In this document: piece by piece, positions 21,678 through 30,017 of the stretch
How positions within the stretch are numbered: the stretch's first letter is position 1
Layout of the letters: every line of letters begins with the position of its first letter
DNA from: Halobacillus mangrovi
GTDB lineage: Bacteria > Bacillota > Bacilli > Bacillales > Halobacillaceae
Direction: 5' to 3'
DNA: 64,000 nt
Assembly (NCBI RefSeq): GCF_002097535.1
Contig: NZ_CP020772.1
Coordinates: forward strand, 3,636,501 to 3,700,500
Program-made: the position numbers and the translations under genes
Notes under the pieces: model-generated
Database searches by the model: none
What the model saw: only the letters and a program-made list of their open reading frames with translations
Told to the model about the DNA's origin: nothing

Positions 21678-22165
21678 ACCGGACTTCCCCCTTTCAACTT
21701 TAAGGCTCTCTCAAGAATGACCGCTATAATATTAATGATCATAAAGATAGATCCAATAGGTATAGCCGCATATGCCCACGCCATAGAAATCCTCATAGCA
21801 GGTGAAGTTTGCCCCATTACACTTCCCGCTAATTGAAAGCCATAGTTGACTAGGACCAGTAAAAATACAATACTCAATGTATATATAAAAATAACTAATA
21901 TATTTTTGTATTTTTCTGATAGAACCTCTTTTATAGCATCGACTGCAATGAGCTCCATTTTACGTAATGCCAGGGCTGACCCAATAAATACACTCCAAAT
22001 CATTATGTAGCGCGCTAATTCTTCCGACCATCTTAGCGATTCATCAAGTACAAATCGAGAAAATACTTGATAAAAGACTACAACTGACATCACCATTAAT
22101 AGCAAAGCCAGTACTATACCTAAAACTTTGTTGAACCCATCTATAGCTTTGATGATCGCCCCCAT
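21674..22165 (-). CDS. dctQ: TRAP transporter small permease (DctQ)
   Basis: 163 residues, four membrane segments; includes the family motif RWSEELARYIMIWSVFIGSALALRKMEL in two parts (SLRWSEELARY, IGSALALRKMEL) and AWAYAAIPIGS. It is the small membrane subunit that pairs with DctM. Of two adjacent ATG codons the second (22165) has the better distance to AAGGAGGG. It starts 74 bp behind dctP, with a strong hairpin between them. Confidence 0.9.
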   Translation of the reverse strand: MGAIIKAIDGFNKVLGIVLALLLMVMSVVVFYQVFSRFVLDESLRWSEELARYIMIWSVFIGSALALRKMELIAVDAIKEVLSEKYKNILVIFIYTLSIVFLLVLVNYGFQLAGSVMGQTSPAMRISMAWAYAAIPIGSIFMIINIIAVILERALKLKGGSPV

Positions 22166-22186
22166 CATAACCCTCCTTTATTAAAA

Positions 22187-22226
22187 GGAAGGTGTAGGGG
22201 GAACAGCGGTACCCCCACACCTTTCT
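22187..22226 (-). terminator. Hairpin between dctP and dctQ (leaky terminator or processing site)
   Basis: AGGTGTGGGGG/CCCCCTACACCT with one bulged base, loop of about 11, then TTCCTTTTAAT on the minus strand. It lies inside the TRAP operon after the binding-protein gene, where such hairpins raise binding-protein output over the membrane subunits. Confidence 0.65.
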
Positions 22227-22238
22227 TATGCAGTTTTA

Positions 22239-23258
22239 TTATTCAGCTGCCTCTTTAATTTTCTTTATCAATTCAGACCCGAATTCATCAGAATACTTTT
22301 CATACACTTCTTTAGTAGCTTCCTGGAATGACTTTTTATCCACATCTTCAACAACTTTCATACCTTTTTCTTTAAGCTGTGATACCATTTCCTTTTCCAT
22401 ATCCGCAACAACTTGACGTTCATATTCTGCACCTTCTTGAGCTGCTTCTTGAATCACCTTCTGTTGGTCCGCGGATAATTCATCGAATACTTTCTGACTT
22501 ACAAGTAATGCAGCCGGGGAGTAAAAATGTCCGGTAAGGCTTAAGTGTTCCTGCACTTCATAGAAGCGGGAAGTTAAGATAATTGGCACTGGATTCTCTT
22601 GTCCGTCAACGACACCTTGTTGAAGTGCTGTAAATAATTCAGTGAAGGACATTGGCGTAGGATCTGCTCCCATGGCTTTGAAAGAATCCATATGAACTTG
22701 GTTTTCCATTGTACGGATCTTAAGTCCCTCAAGGTCAGAAGGCTTCTCAATTGGGTGGGAACTATTGGTTACGTTTCGGAAACCGTTCTCCCACCACGCT
22801 AAACCTTTAATGTTAGAGTCTTCCAGTTTATTAAGTAGATCCTTTCCAATTTTCCCATCCAGAACATTGTAAGCGTGTTCTCGATTTTCAAATAAGAACG
22901 GTAAGTCAACCACATTAATTTCTGGTGCAAATCCTCCCAATGGACCTGTTGAACTTAATACCATATCAAGTGTACCCACTTGTAAACTCTCAACCATATC
23001 ACGTTCTCCACCTAAAGACCCGTTAGGGAATATCTTAACTTTCAAATCTCCATCTGATTTTTCTTTTACAAGTTCAGCAAACTTCTCCAGTCCTTTGTAA
23101 TAATGCGAATCCTCTGCTAATGTGATTCCAACCTGTAGGGTTCTAGGTTCAGAGCTGCTCTTTTCAGATTCTTCACCATTTCCACTAGCCTCATTATTTC
23201 CACAGGCAGTTAGTAAACTTAATACTAGTAAAGTAAATACAAAAAATAATTTTCTCAT
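22239..23258 (-). CDS. dctP: TRAP transporter solute-binding lipoprotein (DctP)
   Basis: 339 residues: signal peptide with lipobox LTAC (Cys at about residue 19), a Ser/Glu-rich linker, then the DctP fold. Recognisable are LAEDSHYYKGLEKFAELV, FPNGSLGGERDMVESLQVG, the GFRNVTNSSHPI block and the substrate carboxylate-binding Arg in GLKIRTMENQVH. NPVPII completes the family pattern. It captures the substrate outside the cell and hands it to DctQ-DctM. In DUF1537 pathways such binding proteins take D-threonate, L-threonate or D-erythronate; which one here cannot be read directly. Confidence 0.93.
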   Translation of the reverse strand: MRKLFFVFTLLVLSLLTACGNNEASGNGEESEKSSSEPRTLQVGITLAEDSHYYKGLEKFAELVKEKSDGDLKVKIFPNGSLGGERDMVESLQVGTLDMVLSSTGPLGGFAPEINVVDLPFLFENREHAYNVLDGKIGKDLLNKLEDSNIKGLAWWENGFRNVTNSSHPIEKPSDLEGLKIRTMENQVHMDSFKAMGADPTPMSFTELFTALQQGVVDGQENPVPIILTSRFYEVQEHLSLTGHFYSPAALLVSQKVFDELSADQQKVIQEAAQEGAEYERQVVADMEKEMVSQLKEKGMKVVEDVDKKSFQEATKEVYEKYSDEFGSELIKKIKEAAE

Positions 23259-23288
23259 ATAGATTCCTCCTTATTATTATTAAACATC

Positions 23289-24596
23289 CTATATTGTTGC
23301 TCTTACTCCCAATAATGCTTGTAATGCGTGAAGAAATGCTTGTTCAGAGCCAAAGGCTCCTGCTTTTGTAACAATTGGCAGGCCCTCAAAAGGACCACCA
23401 AATAACTCTCCATAAGGAATCCCATCTTCTACTTCACCAAAAACTCGTATTCCGTTACCATCTAATTGGTTACATGTAACTCCGGCAATGTCGCCTCCAG
23501 TCAATATGATTCCTTGAATTGTACGGGACCTTACTAAGCGGCTTGTGATTTCACCGATACCGGCTGAAATTCTTTTACCTACTTCATAGTTAGTAAGACC
23601 AAATTCTCCTTGTACTTCCTTTACAGTTAAGAAATGTTCTTTATCTCGATTGGTGGAAATAATCAAGTCACCATTTTTTAGTAACTCTTGACCTTTTTCA
23701 AGAACTCTTTCTACCTCTTCAGAAAAAGATGAACTCTGGAGAAATTCGCATGGCTGTATAACGATTTCATTAATATTGTTATGTTCCTTTAACACGCGTG
23801 TTTGTTGATGAGTTACTGGGCTCATACTACCGCCCACCACAAGTATGGGGTGTCGAGCCTGTATGGTTTTACTCTCTACATGATCCCTTTTACAAATTAA
23901 AGTGCTTATGTGTGAGGCAATCCCTGCTGACCCTACCCATAAAGCGTTCTCTTTTAATTCCCATCCCGCTAAAGAAATAGAGTTTAAATCCTCCTCAGAC
24001 ACTGCATCCATAACCACAATGGACTTTGGAGAATGAATGGAGATATCTCTTAACCTTTCAATTAAATATGTTGGTCCTTTCCTCACGTCTTCAAGTGAGA
24101 TAAGCTTTACTGATCTATTACTTTGCTTTTCAAGTAAAGCAACCAGATTACTGTCATCTACAGGACAAGTAGGATCGTTAGCAAACTCCGTATCCGTTAA
24201 CGGTATTCCCGATACATAATGAATTCCATTTTCTGTTACACGATTACTTTTCGGAAAGGAAGGGACAACGATTGATATTTGGAACGGATAGACATCCATC
24301 ACTGCGTCAATTTCTGCTCCAATATTTCCTCTCATGGTGGAATCAATTTTCTTGAATACTCTTGTAACTTGCGCTTTATGTAATTTTGAAGCTATATTAT
24401 GAACAATTTTGTATGATTCCTCAGTTTCGACAGCACGACTATCAGAGTTAACAACAATCACATCCCCAGAGACTATAGAGGTCTCCACTTGTGCTTCAGA
24501 GAACAAGACGGTTGTCTGCAATCCTTGCTTCGCAAATTGTACACCTGTATCATTTGCTCCGGTTAAATCATCTGCTATAATACCTAAACTTACCAC
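23289..24596 (-). CDS. dtnK: Four-carbon acid sugar kinase (DUF1537, DtnK/OtnK type)
   Basis: 435 residues. Phosphorylates a four-carbon aldonate (D-threonate or erythronate) at O4. The N-terminal domain shows the family start LGIIADDLTGANDTGVQFAK, the KKIDSTMRGN substrate loop and VPSFPKSNR; the C-terminal domain shows VVGGSMSPVTHQQ, LTGGDIA and KAGAFGSEQA, which form the ATP site. Together with PdxA2 next door the D-threonate branch (kinase plus 4-phosphate dehydrogenase) is the best fit. GTG at 24596 follows GGGGGG by six bases; the longer upstream frame would run through the promoter region. Two cre-like sites precede it, so glucose repression through CcpA is likely. Confidence 0.88.
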   Translation of the reverse strand: MVSLGIIADDLTGANDTGVQFAKQGLQTTVLFSEAQVETSIVSGDVIVVNSDSRAVETEESYKIVHNIASKLHKAQVTRVFKKIDSTMRGNIGAEIDAVMDVYPFQISIVVPSFPKSNRVTENGIHYVSGIPLTDTEFANDPTCPVDDSNLVALLEKQSNRSVKLISLEDVRKGPTYLIERLRDISIHSPKSIVVMDAVSEEDLNSISLAGWELKENALWVGSAGIASHISTLICKRDHVESKTIQARHPILVVGGSMSPVTHQQTRVLKEHNNINEIVIQPCEFLQSSSFSEEVERVLEKGQELLKNGDLIISTNRDKEHFLTVKEVQGEFGLTNYEVGKRISAGIGEITSRLVRSRTIQGIILTGGDIAGVTCNQLDGNGIRVFGEVEDGIPYGELFGGPFEGLPIVTKAGAFGSEQAFLHALQALLGVRATI

Positions 24597-24613
24597 TCTG
24601 TTCCCCCCTTTCC

Positions 24614-24627
24614 GGAAACCGCTTCCA
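24614..24627 (-). promoter_or_regulatory. cre-like site (CcpA) at the kinase operon
   Basis: TGGAAGCGGTTTCC, 12 of 14 positions of TGTAANCGNTNNCA, 18 bp before the GTG start. Confidence 0.5.
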
Positions 24628-24697
24628 AAATATAAATATAAAAACATCCACTTACAATCTATATCCAAACGGTTTATTGTATAATATTGAAACACTT

Positions 24698-24711
24698 AGT
24701 AAGCGTTTGCA
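24698..24711 (-). promoter_or_regulatory. cre-like site (CcpA), upstream copy
   Basis: TGCAAACGCTTACT on the minus strand, 12 of 14 positions of the cre consensus, about 100 bp before the kinase start and upstream of a TATACAAT-like -10. Confidence 0.5.
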
Positions 24712-24787
24712 ACTATTATATTACCTCATATTGTTGCAATAAGCAATACCACTTTTGTGATTTATTATAATTTTATTTTTTATAAAT

Positions 24788-24817
24788 AAAAAAGACGTAA
24801 GCTTATTTAAGCTTACG
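24788..24817 (-). terminator. Terminator of the PrpR-like regulator gene
   Basis: GCGTAAGCTT/AAGCTTACGT, loop AAAT, then TTTTTT on the minus strand. The left arm is inside the last codons and the loop holds the stop codon. Confidence 0.85.
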
Positions 24818-26572
24818 CCACAATGTAGTACGGTTAATTCCTAGCCTGGCCGCTGCTTTTGATTGATTCATTTCCTCTTCCTCAAGTACTTTTTGAATGA
24901 TTTGCTTCTCTATTTCTTCAAGGGTGAGCGTCAAATCGATATCGTTGCTAAGTGCATCATTATTTGGATCGAATTCCATTTTTTCCAATATCGTTTGGAC
25001 TTGTTCCATACCAATGTAATAAGACTGTGCTTCTTGAACTAGCTGCTCAATCGTTTGTTTCAGCTGTCGTACATTACCGGGCCAATCATAATTAATCAGC
25101 CTAACTAATGCATCATCTCTTACTCCTATTACTTGCTTTCCGTATTTCGTATGATTCTCTGATATAAACAATTGTATGAGATTTTTTATGTCTTCTTTCC
25201 TCTCTCTCAGCGGAGGATATTTGATTACAAAACGGGAAAGCTCGTCGTACAAATCACGATCAATCATTCCTTTCCGAACCATGGCCTCTGCCCCAACTCC
25301 AGAAGAAGTTATCCACCTTGGGCTGTTACCGTATTGATTTAATTTTTTTATAAGAGATAGCAAAAGATGCTGTGCATCCCGAGACAACGTTTCAATCCTA
25401 CGTAAGTATACAGTACTTTGAACATTTTGAGAAAATCCAGCTTGAATAATCTGTCGCAACTGGTCCGCAGACAATAAATGACAATGCATAATGATAAATG
25501 GTTCATGATAGCCCTCTTTAGAGGAGTAAATGGATCGTGCAATTAGATCTTTGCCATTCCCCTCTTCACCTTCAATCCATATTGGGTCAATCGTTTTGCT
25601 GAATTTGTTGATTTGGTAGAGGACTTTTTTAGTTGAATCGCTTCTTCCTGTAATCGGGGTAAATGGAATGTCTGGTATAATTTCGACAGCAAATTGGCCA
25701 GTATCTATATCTTTAAAAAGATTTTGATGAAATAATTTCTCAAGGTATAAAATAACATTTTCTTCATGTAGTGAAGAACTAACCTTCCACAGATAGTCAT
25801 GGAAAACCACACTTTTATCCTTTTTTTCACCTGAAATGAGTGTCTCCTCAACTATTTTCTGAATTTCCTTAGTACTTCCAAACTCTTCTTCATTAATATC
25901 AGACAGGCTTGAATGGTTACAATAAATGACTTTATGGGTAGAACTGATAATAAAAATCAGACGGTTATCTTTTTCTAGAATCGCCTGGTACCGTGAAAGG
26001 TCTGCATTTAATCGGGAAAATAGTCGATATACCCTTCTTGCCTCTTCTAAAGATTCAAGTATCGCTTCCTTCCCTGATGTTATCAACACTCCATTCAAAC
26101 CCATTTTTTTAGCTGCTTCAACTGTGATTACATCTCCAATTACAACTTCAAACCCTGAATTCTTAAGTTCACTCAAGCGCCTTTCGACTTCATGATCTTT
26201 TGTAATGGTCATTGTTTCGATGTTTAAATCTAATATGTCGCATATCGTAGCCGCACCCCTTGAAATATTAGGGAAAGCAACGATGCACGCTTTACCTACA
26301 AATCCTTTTACCAACGTAAGATTTCGTAAGATATCATAGCCTGAAACTTGGATGTCAATGACCGGAATCCCAACATGGTCCTGAATTAAAGATGCTGTCC
26401 CTCCTCTACTAATAATCAGGTCGTATTCTTCTTGAGCATCCAGAGCTATCTTCAAACCATTTTTCAAATTTCCTTTCTTAATCGTTAAATGGATATCATC
26501 AACTTCATGACTTATTTCTTTTACGATTTCAACCAGCCCTTCATAAGGGGCCACTACTAATGCCTTTATCAT
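24803..26572 (-). CDS. PrpR-like regulator with degenerate AAA+ domain
   Basis: 589 residues. Residues 1-185 are a PrpR_N sensory domain (IKALVVAPYEGLVEIV, IISRGGTASLIQ, GVLITSGKEAI), then a coiled linker and PAS-like domain (~195-300), a bacterial enhancer-binding type AAA+ region (~320-540) and a Fis-type helix-turn-helix (MNQSKAAARLGINRTTLWRKL). Walker A is near-normal (GEEGNGKDLIARSI), but Walker B reads TVYLRRIETL in place of LFLDEIGEL and the GAFTGA loop is missing. It therefore probably cannot drive sigma-54 promoters and may act with sigma-A. The ATG at 26572 follows GAGGAG. It stands between the larEBC1 genes and the acid-sugar operon, so it likely senses an acid-sugar metabolite. 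Confidence 0.82.
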   Translation of the reverse strand: MIKALVVAPYEGLVEIVKEISHEVDDIHLTIKKGNLKNGLKIALDAQEEYDLIISRGGTASLIQDHVGIPVIDIQVSGYDILRNLTLVKGFVGKACIVAFPNISRGAATICDILDLNIETMTITKDHEVERRLSELKNSGFEVVIGDVITVEAAKKMGLNGVLITSGKEAILESLEEARRVYRLFSRLNADLSRYQAILEKDNRLIFIISSTHKVIYCNHSSLSDINEEEFGSTKEIQKIVEETLISGEKKDKSVVFHDYLWKVSSSLHEENVILYLEKLFHQNLFKDIDTGQFAVEIIPDIPFTPITGRSDSTKKVLYQINKFSKTIDPIWIEGEEGNGKDLIARSIYSSKEGYHEPFIIMHCHLLSADQLRQIIQAGFSQNVQSTVYLRRIETLSRDAQHLLLSLIKKLNQYGNSPRWITSSGVGAEAMVRKGMIDRDLYDELSRFVIKYPPLRERKEDIKNLIQLFISENHTKYGKQVIGVRDDALVRLINYDWPGNVRQLKQTIEQLVQEAQSYYIGMEQVQTILEKMEFDPNNDALSNDIDLTLTLEEIEKQIIQKVLEEEEMNQSKAAARLGINRTTLWRKLK

Positions 26573-26655
26573 AACAAACTCCTCTGTTGCAATATTCAAC
26601 ACATTTTAGTTATATCACGCTTGATTCATGTTTTCAACCTATTTCTGCCAATAAT

Positions 26656-26686
26656 AAAGAGCTATGCTTTTTCTGCATAGCTCTTT
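26656..26686 (-). terminator. Terminator behind larC1
   Basis: AAAGAGCTATGC/GCATAGCTCTTT, perfect 12-bp stem, seven-base loop, tail TATTATTGG on the minus strand. Confidence 0.75.
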
Positions 26687-26701
26687 TATACATCTTTCTA
26701 T

Positions 26702-27436
26702 CTATATAGTACCCATCATCAATCTTAAGACATTCGGATGTTCCTTGAAGTCTTTATTTCCAGCACCATATCCCACTTTTTCAACTTTTAAAGATGGTAA
26801 TGGACCGAAGCCATCCACTAAAACCGCCAAAAATCCAGCTCCTGTTGGAGTCGTCAGCTCACCTTGAATTTCTGTGGATTGTATGGGTATTCCTTTAACT
26901 ATTTCTAAGGTTGCTGGTGCAGGAACGGGATATAACCCATGTGCAATACGGATAGTTCCATTTCCCAGCGGCACTGGAGAAGAATAAATTTTCTCAACAC
27001 CTAAATGGTCTATTAAAATACACGCACCTACGATATCAATAATAGAATCAACCGCTCCAACTTCATGGAAATGAACTTTTTCAAACGGGATGCTATGTAT
27101 TTTCGCTTCTGCTCTACCAATCTTTTCGAATACTCTTAACGCCATATTCTTCACACGTTCATTTAAATCCGAATTCGTGATAATTTCGACGATATCACTG
27201 TAATGACGGTGTTCATGATGATGTCTTGTATACTCCTCGTTTAAAATTACATTGAAATTTGTAGATGATATGCCTGTCTTTACAACCTTCTCTACCGAAA
27301 GATCATACTCAGAACTAAACTTTAATTGTTTCAATTCATTTTCAAGTACTTCAAAGCTGCCGCCTAAATCTAGTAGAGCACCAATTGTCATGTCTCCGCT
27401 GATCCCCGAAAAACAGTCTAAGTATAGAACTTTCAT
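26702..27436 (-). CDS. larC1: LarC N-terminal half (nickel insertion protein, LarC1)
   Basis: 244 residues covering only the N-terminal domain of LarC: LYLDCFSGISGDMTIGALLDLG at the start (given in parts: LYLDCFSGISGDM, IGALLDLGG), a His-rich loop (YTRHHHEHRHYSDIVEI), KVHFHEVGAVDSIIDIVG and ELTTPTGAGFLAVLV. The frame stops after about 244 residues (LRLMMGTI) and is followed by a terminator, so the C-terminal half is not joined by simple frameshifting here; a LarC2-like gene lies at 17462. Third gene of larE-larB-larC1, 17 bp behind larB. It acts in the last step of nickel-pincer cofactor assembly. Confidence 0.9.
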   Translation of the reverse strand: MKVLYLDCFSGISGDMTIGALLDLGGSFEVLENELKQLKFSSEYDLSVEKVVKTGISSTNFNVILNEEYTRHHHEHRHYSDIVEIITNSDLNERVKNMALRVFEKIGRAEAKIHSIPFEKVHFHEVGAVDSIIDIVGACILIDHLGVEKIYSSPVPLGNGTIRIAHGLYPVPAPATLEIVKGIPIQSTEIQGELTTPTGAGFLAVLVDGFGPLPSLKVEKVGYGAGNKDFKEHPNVLRLMMGTI

Positions 27437-27453
27437 TTGCCTATTCCATCCTT

Positions 27454-28215
27454 TTATTCCTGATTTGATTGATTCTTATGAATTAACGATACGTAATATC
27501 CTGCCCCGAATCCATTATCAATATTTACTGTACTGATTCCAGGTGAACATGAATTCAGCATGGAAAGAAGGGCAGCCATACCCTGGAAATTCGCACCATA
27601 ACCAACGCTAGTTGGTACAGCTACTATTGGATTGTTGATTAACCCTCCTACTACACTAGCGAGTGCACCTTCCATACCAGCAACTACAACTGTCGCCTTT
27701 GCCTTTTTAATATCCTCAAGAAAATAAAAAAGCCTATGAATCCCAGCGACCCCTACATCATAAAATCGTTTTACTGGGGATCCAAATGCTTCCGCAGTTA
27801 CGGCAGCTTCCTCTGCTACTGCAAGATCAGAAGTCCCCGCACAGACGACACAGACGTAACCATCAAACAGAAATTCAGTTTCCTCTTCGTGCCGCCAATA
27901 AAGCGTTCGTGCCTCCTCGTTGTAGATCAGATCTGGAATAGATTCCATAATGAGTCCAGCTTTACTTTCATTAATACGTGTGGCTAAGACACGATTCGTC
28001 TTCAATTGCAGCGCTTTCATTATTTCTATAATTTGGCCAGCACTCTTCCCTTCTCCATAAACAACCTCAGGGAATCCTGTGCGACTTTCCCGATTTGAAT
28101 CGACCTTGGCAAACCCCATATCTTCAAAGAGAGAAAGCTTGGTTTTGGCTTCTTCAATCGTAATTTTCCCTTCCTTAACTTTCTGTAATAAAACATCCAT
28201 TGAATCTGTTTGCAT
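27454..28215 (-). CDS. larB: Nickel-pincer cofactor biosynthesis carboxylase/hydrolase LarB
   Basis: 253 residues with the PurE-like fold of LarB, which carboxylates nicotinic acid adenine dinucleotide at C5 and cleaves its phosphoanhydride. Motifs: GFPEVVYGEGKSAGQI, VVCAGTSDLAVAEEAA, DVGVAGIHRLF, VVVAGMEGALASVVGGL and the C-terminal SCSPGISTVNIDNGFGAGY with the Cys that attacks the pyridinium ring in characterised LarB. Length is normal. The ATG follows AAAGGAGA. It lies 25 bp behind larE and 17 bp ahead of larC1 in one unit. Confidence 0.93.
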   Translation of the reverse strand: MQTDSMDVLLQKVKEGKITIEEAKTKLSLFEDMGFAKVDSNRESRTGFPEVVYGEGKSAGQIIEIMKALQLKTNRVLATRINESKAGLIMESIPDLIYNEEARTLYWRHEEETEFLFDGYVCVVCAGTSDLAVAEEAAVTAEAFGSPVKRFYDVGVAGIHRLFYFLEDIKKAKATVVVAGMEGALASVVGGLINNPIVAVPTSVGYGANFQGMAALLSMLNSCSPGISTVNIDNGFGAGYYVSLIHKNQSNQE

Positions 28216-28240
28216 CTATTATTCTCCTTTATTGCTATAA

Positions 28241-29044
28241 CTACAGGTTCAGCACTTTATTCATACTCCCACTTTTATAACCACTTAGGTCAAGAGTTAC
28301 AAATTTATATCCATAGGACTGAATAGTCTTGGTAATTTCATCATGATGCCGTAACACGAGCTCCATATCAGCAGGTTCTACTTCAATTCTTGCAATTTCT
28401 TCATGTGTCCGGACTCTCATTTGCCTAATCCCTAAGCCCTTTAAGTACAACTCTGACTTTTCTACTTTATTCAGCTTTTCTTGAGTGATACGTTCTCCAT
28501 ACGCAATTCTAGAAGAAAGACAGGCAAAAGACGGCTTATCCCAAGTTGGTAATCCAAACTCCTTAGAAAGCTCGCGGATTTCTTCCTTATAAAATTCAAC
28601 CTCTTCTAGCGGGCCACGCACATTATATTCTTTAGCCGCTTTTGCTCCAGGTCGATATTCACTATTATCATCAGCAATCAGACCATAGACAATATTTTCA
28701 TAGCCTAACTTATTCATGATTGGATAGACTTCTTCAAAGAGCCCCTTTTTACAGAAATAACATCGATTGAGATCGTTTTCAGCATAACCAGGAATAGCAA
28801 GCTCTGATGTTTCAATCACTTGATGCTTTACTCCAATCCGTTTTGCTAGCTCTTTTGCTTCTTCCAGTTCATGGGATGGGTATGTTTCGGAATCAGCCGT
28901 TATAGCAAGAACCCTTTCGGGACCTAGGGTATCCACCGCTACTTTTAGCAAAAACGTGCTATCTACGCCGCCGGAAAAAGCTACTACGATGCGATTAAGC
29001 TCTCTTAAATTTGTTTTTAATTGTTCCAGCTTTTGATATACCAT
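28241..29044 (-). CDS. larE: ATP-dependent sulfur transferase LarE
   Basis: 267 residues. The PP-loop SGGVDSTFLLK (residues ~24-34) adenylates the carboxylates of the pyridinium precursor, which then receive sulfur. It has NRCYFCKKGLF and the FACLSSRI segment holding the Cys that corresponds to the sacrificial sulfur donor of Lactiplantibacillus LarE. I cannot tell by eye whether it also carries the three-cysteine iron-sulfur site of some LarE types. The end (GYKFVTLDLSGYKSGSMN) is typical. First gene of larE-larB-larC1, behind a nickel permease. Confidence 0.93.
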   Translation of the reverse strand: MVYQKLEQLKTNLRELNRIVVAFSGGVDSTFLLKVAVDTLGPERVLAITADSETYPSHELEEAKELAKRIGVKHQVIETSELAIPGYAENDLNRCYFCKKGLFEEVYPIMNKLGYENIVYGLIADDNSEYRPGAKAAKEYNVRGPLEEVEFYKEEIRELSKEFGLPTWDKPSFACLSSRIAYGERITQEKLNKVEKSELYLKGLGIRQMRVRTHEEIARIEVEPADMELVLRHHDEITKTIQSYGYKFVTLDLSGYKSGSMNKVLNL

Positions 29045-29186
29045 GATGTTTGTCTCCTTCTCTATTTATGTAAGGGGATACATAATTGTTTTAACTCCAT
29101 ACTACATAACAATCATCTATTTTAAAAGGACAAGATTCGCTTTAAGATCTAGATAAACGTGCCATGCATTATAGTTTTACTTACTA

Positions 29187-29786
29187 TCATAAATAAATAG
29201 ATGTTATATAAAAAACACCAAAGATTACACTTATCATACCCATCGATAAACTTAATGTATTCTTCCATTTGCTGCTTACACTAAATAGTGAAAAAGGCAG
29301 CCCTAGGAGAATAGTAAAAGACATCATGCCTAAAATTGTTCCGCCTCCAAAGAGAGCGAGATAAAGGAATGCATGTGTCATAGAATCCACTGTAGTCATA
29401 AGTAACACAATCATTGCTGCACTGCCTGCCAATCCATGAACAAAACCGATCACAGCCGGCCGATAGAGTTTGTGATTCATCTGTTTTTGTTTAATGGTAT
29501 CGATCACAGACTTAACTCCCAAATAAATAATCATAATTCCTACGAGCCCTTCAAAGACTGTAGCTAGCGAATTTGGGATAGAAACTTTCATTAAGAAAAC
29601 AATGACACCTACCAAGGCAATTGTTAATGTATGACCGATTCCCCAGGTCACTCCTTCTAAAGATGACCTCTTTATACTTTTATGCTTCCTAGCTAATGTG
29701 GAAACAGCTACAATATGATCAGGTTCTAACGAGTGTTTTATACCTAATAAAAAGCCGATAGACAAAGCAGACCATAATTCTGACAA
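29187..29786 (-). CDS. Nickel permease (UreH/NicO-like) of the lar region
   Basis: 199 residues, six membrane segments. The first helix carries the metal-site motif HSLEPDH (HX4DH type) followed by IVAVSTLARKHK, and a later helix carries GFVHGLAGSAAMIVLL. These are the signatures of the UreH-type nickel transporters and it is clearly related to the urease-linked gene at 55553. The start is probably TTG at 29786, right after AGGAGGGGG; the upstream 23 codons have no ribosome site. Position between LarA and larE points to nickel supply for the pincer cofactor. Confidence 0.88.
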   Translation of the reverse strand: MSELWSALSIGFLLGIKHSLEPDHIVAVSTLARKHKSIKRSSLEGVTWGIGHTLTIALVGVIVFLMKVSIPNSLATVFEGLVGIMIIYLGVKSVIDTIKQKQMNHKLYRPAVIGFVHGLAGSAAMIVLLMTTVDSMTHAFLYLALFGGGTILGMMSFTILLGLPFSLFSVSSKWKNTLSLSMGMISVIFGVFYITSIYL

Positions 29787-30017
29787 AATCCCCCTCCTGA
29801 CTACGTATTGTTTTATTTCGTATGGTAAGCACCTGACCTTTAGCCTATCATACATTCGATCGAAAGTTTATTTAATTCATATTCATTTCTATAGTAAAAG
29901 GGCCAAACCAGTCAAGAGGGGGAGTGTGAATCAACTGTTCATAAACCCCATTAATAGGATTGAGGGGGATTTATTAATCACGCCTACTGGTTTTATTCAA
30001 TCAATTTTGTTTCGTAT

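Noticed and set aside
24600-24695. Longer N-terminus for the DUF1537 kinase
   Set aside because: The extra 33 codons cross the promoter and cre region; the GTG at 24596 has a good ribosome site and begins at the conserved domain start.
24597-24800. Sigma-54 (-24/-12) promoter for the PrpR-like regulator to act on
   Set aside because: No TGGCAC-N5-TTGC element found in the regulatory gaps, in line with the degenerate AAA+ domain.
28241-29044. LarE as an NAD synthetase or GMP synthase-like enzyme
   Set aside because: PP-loop alone would allow it, but the RCYFCK and ACLSSR motifs and larBC neighbours are specific for LarE.
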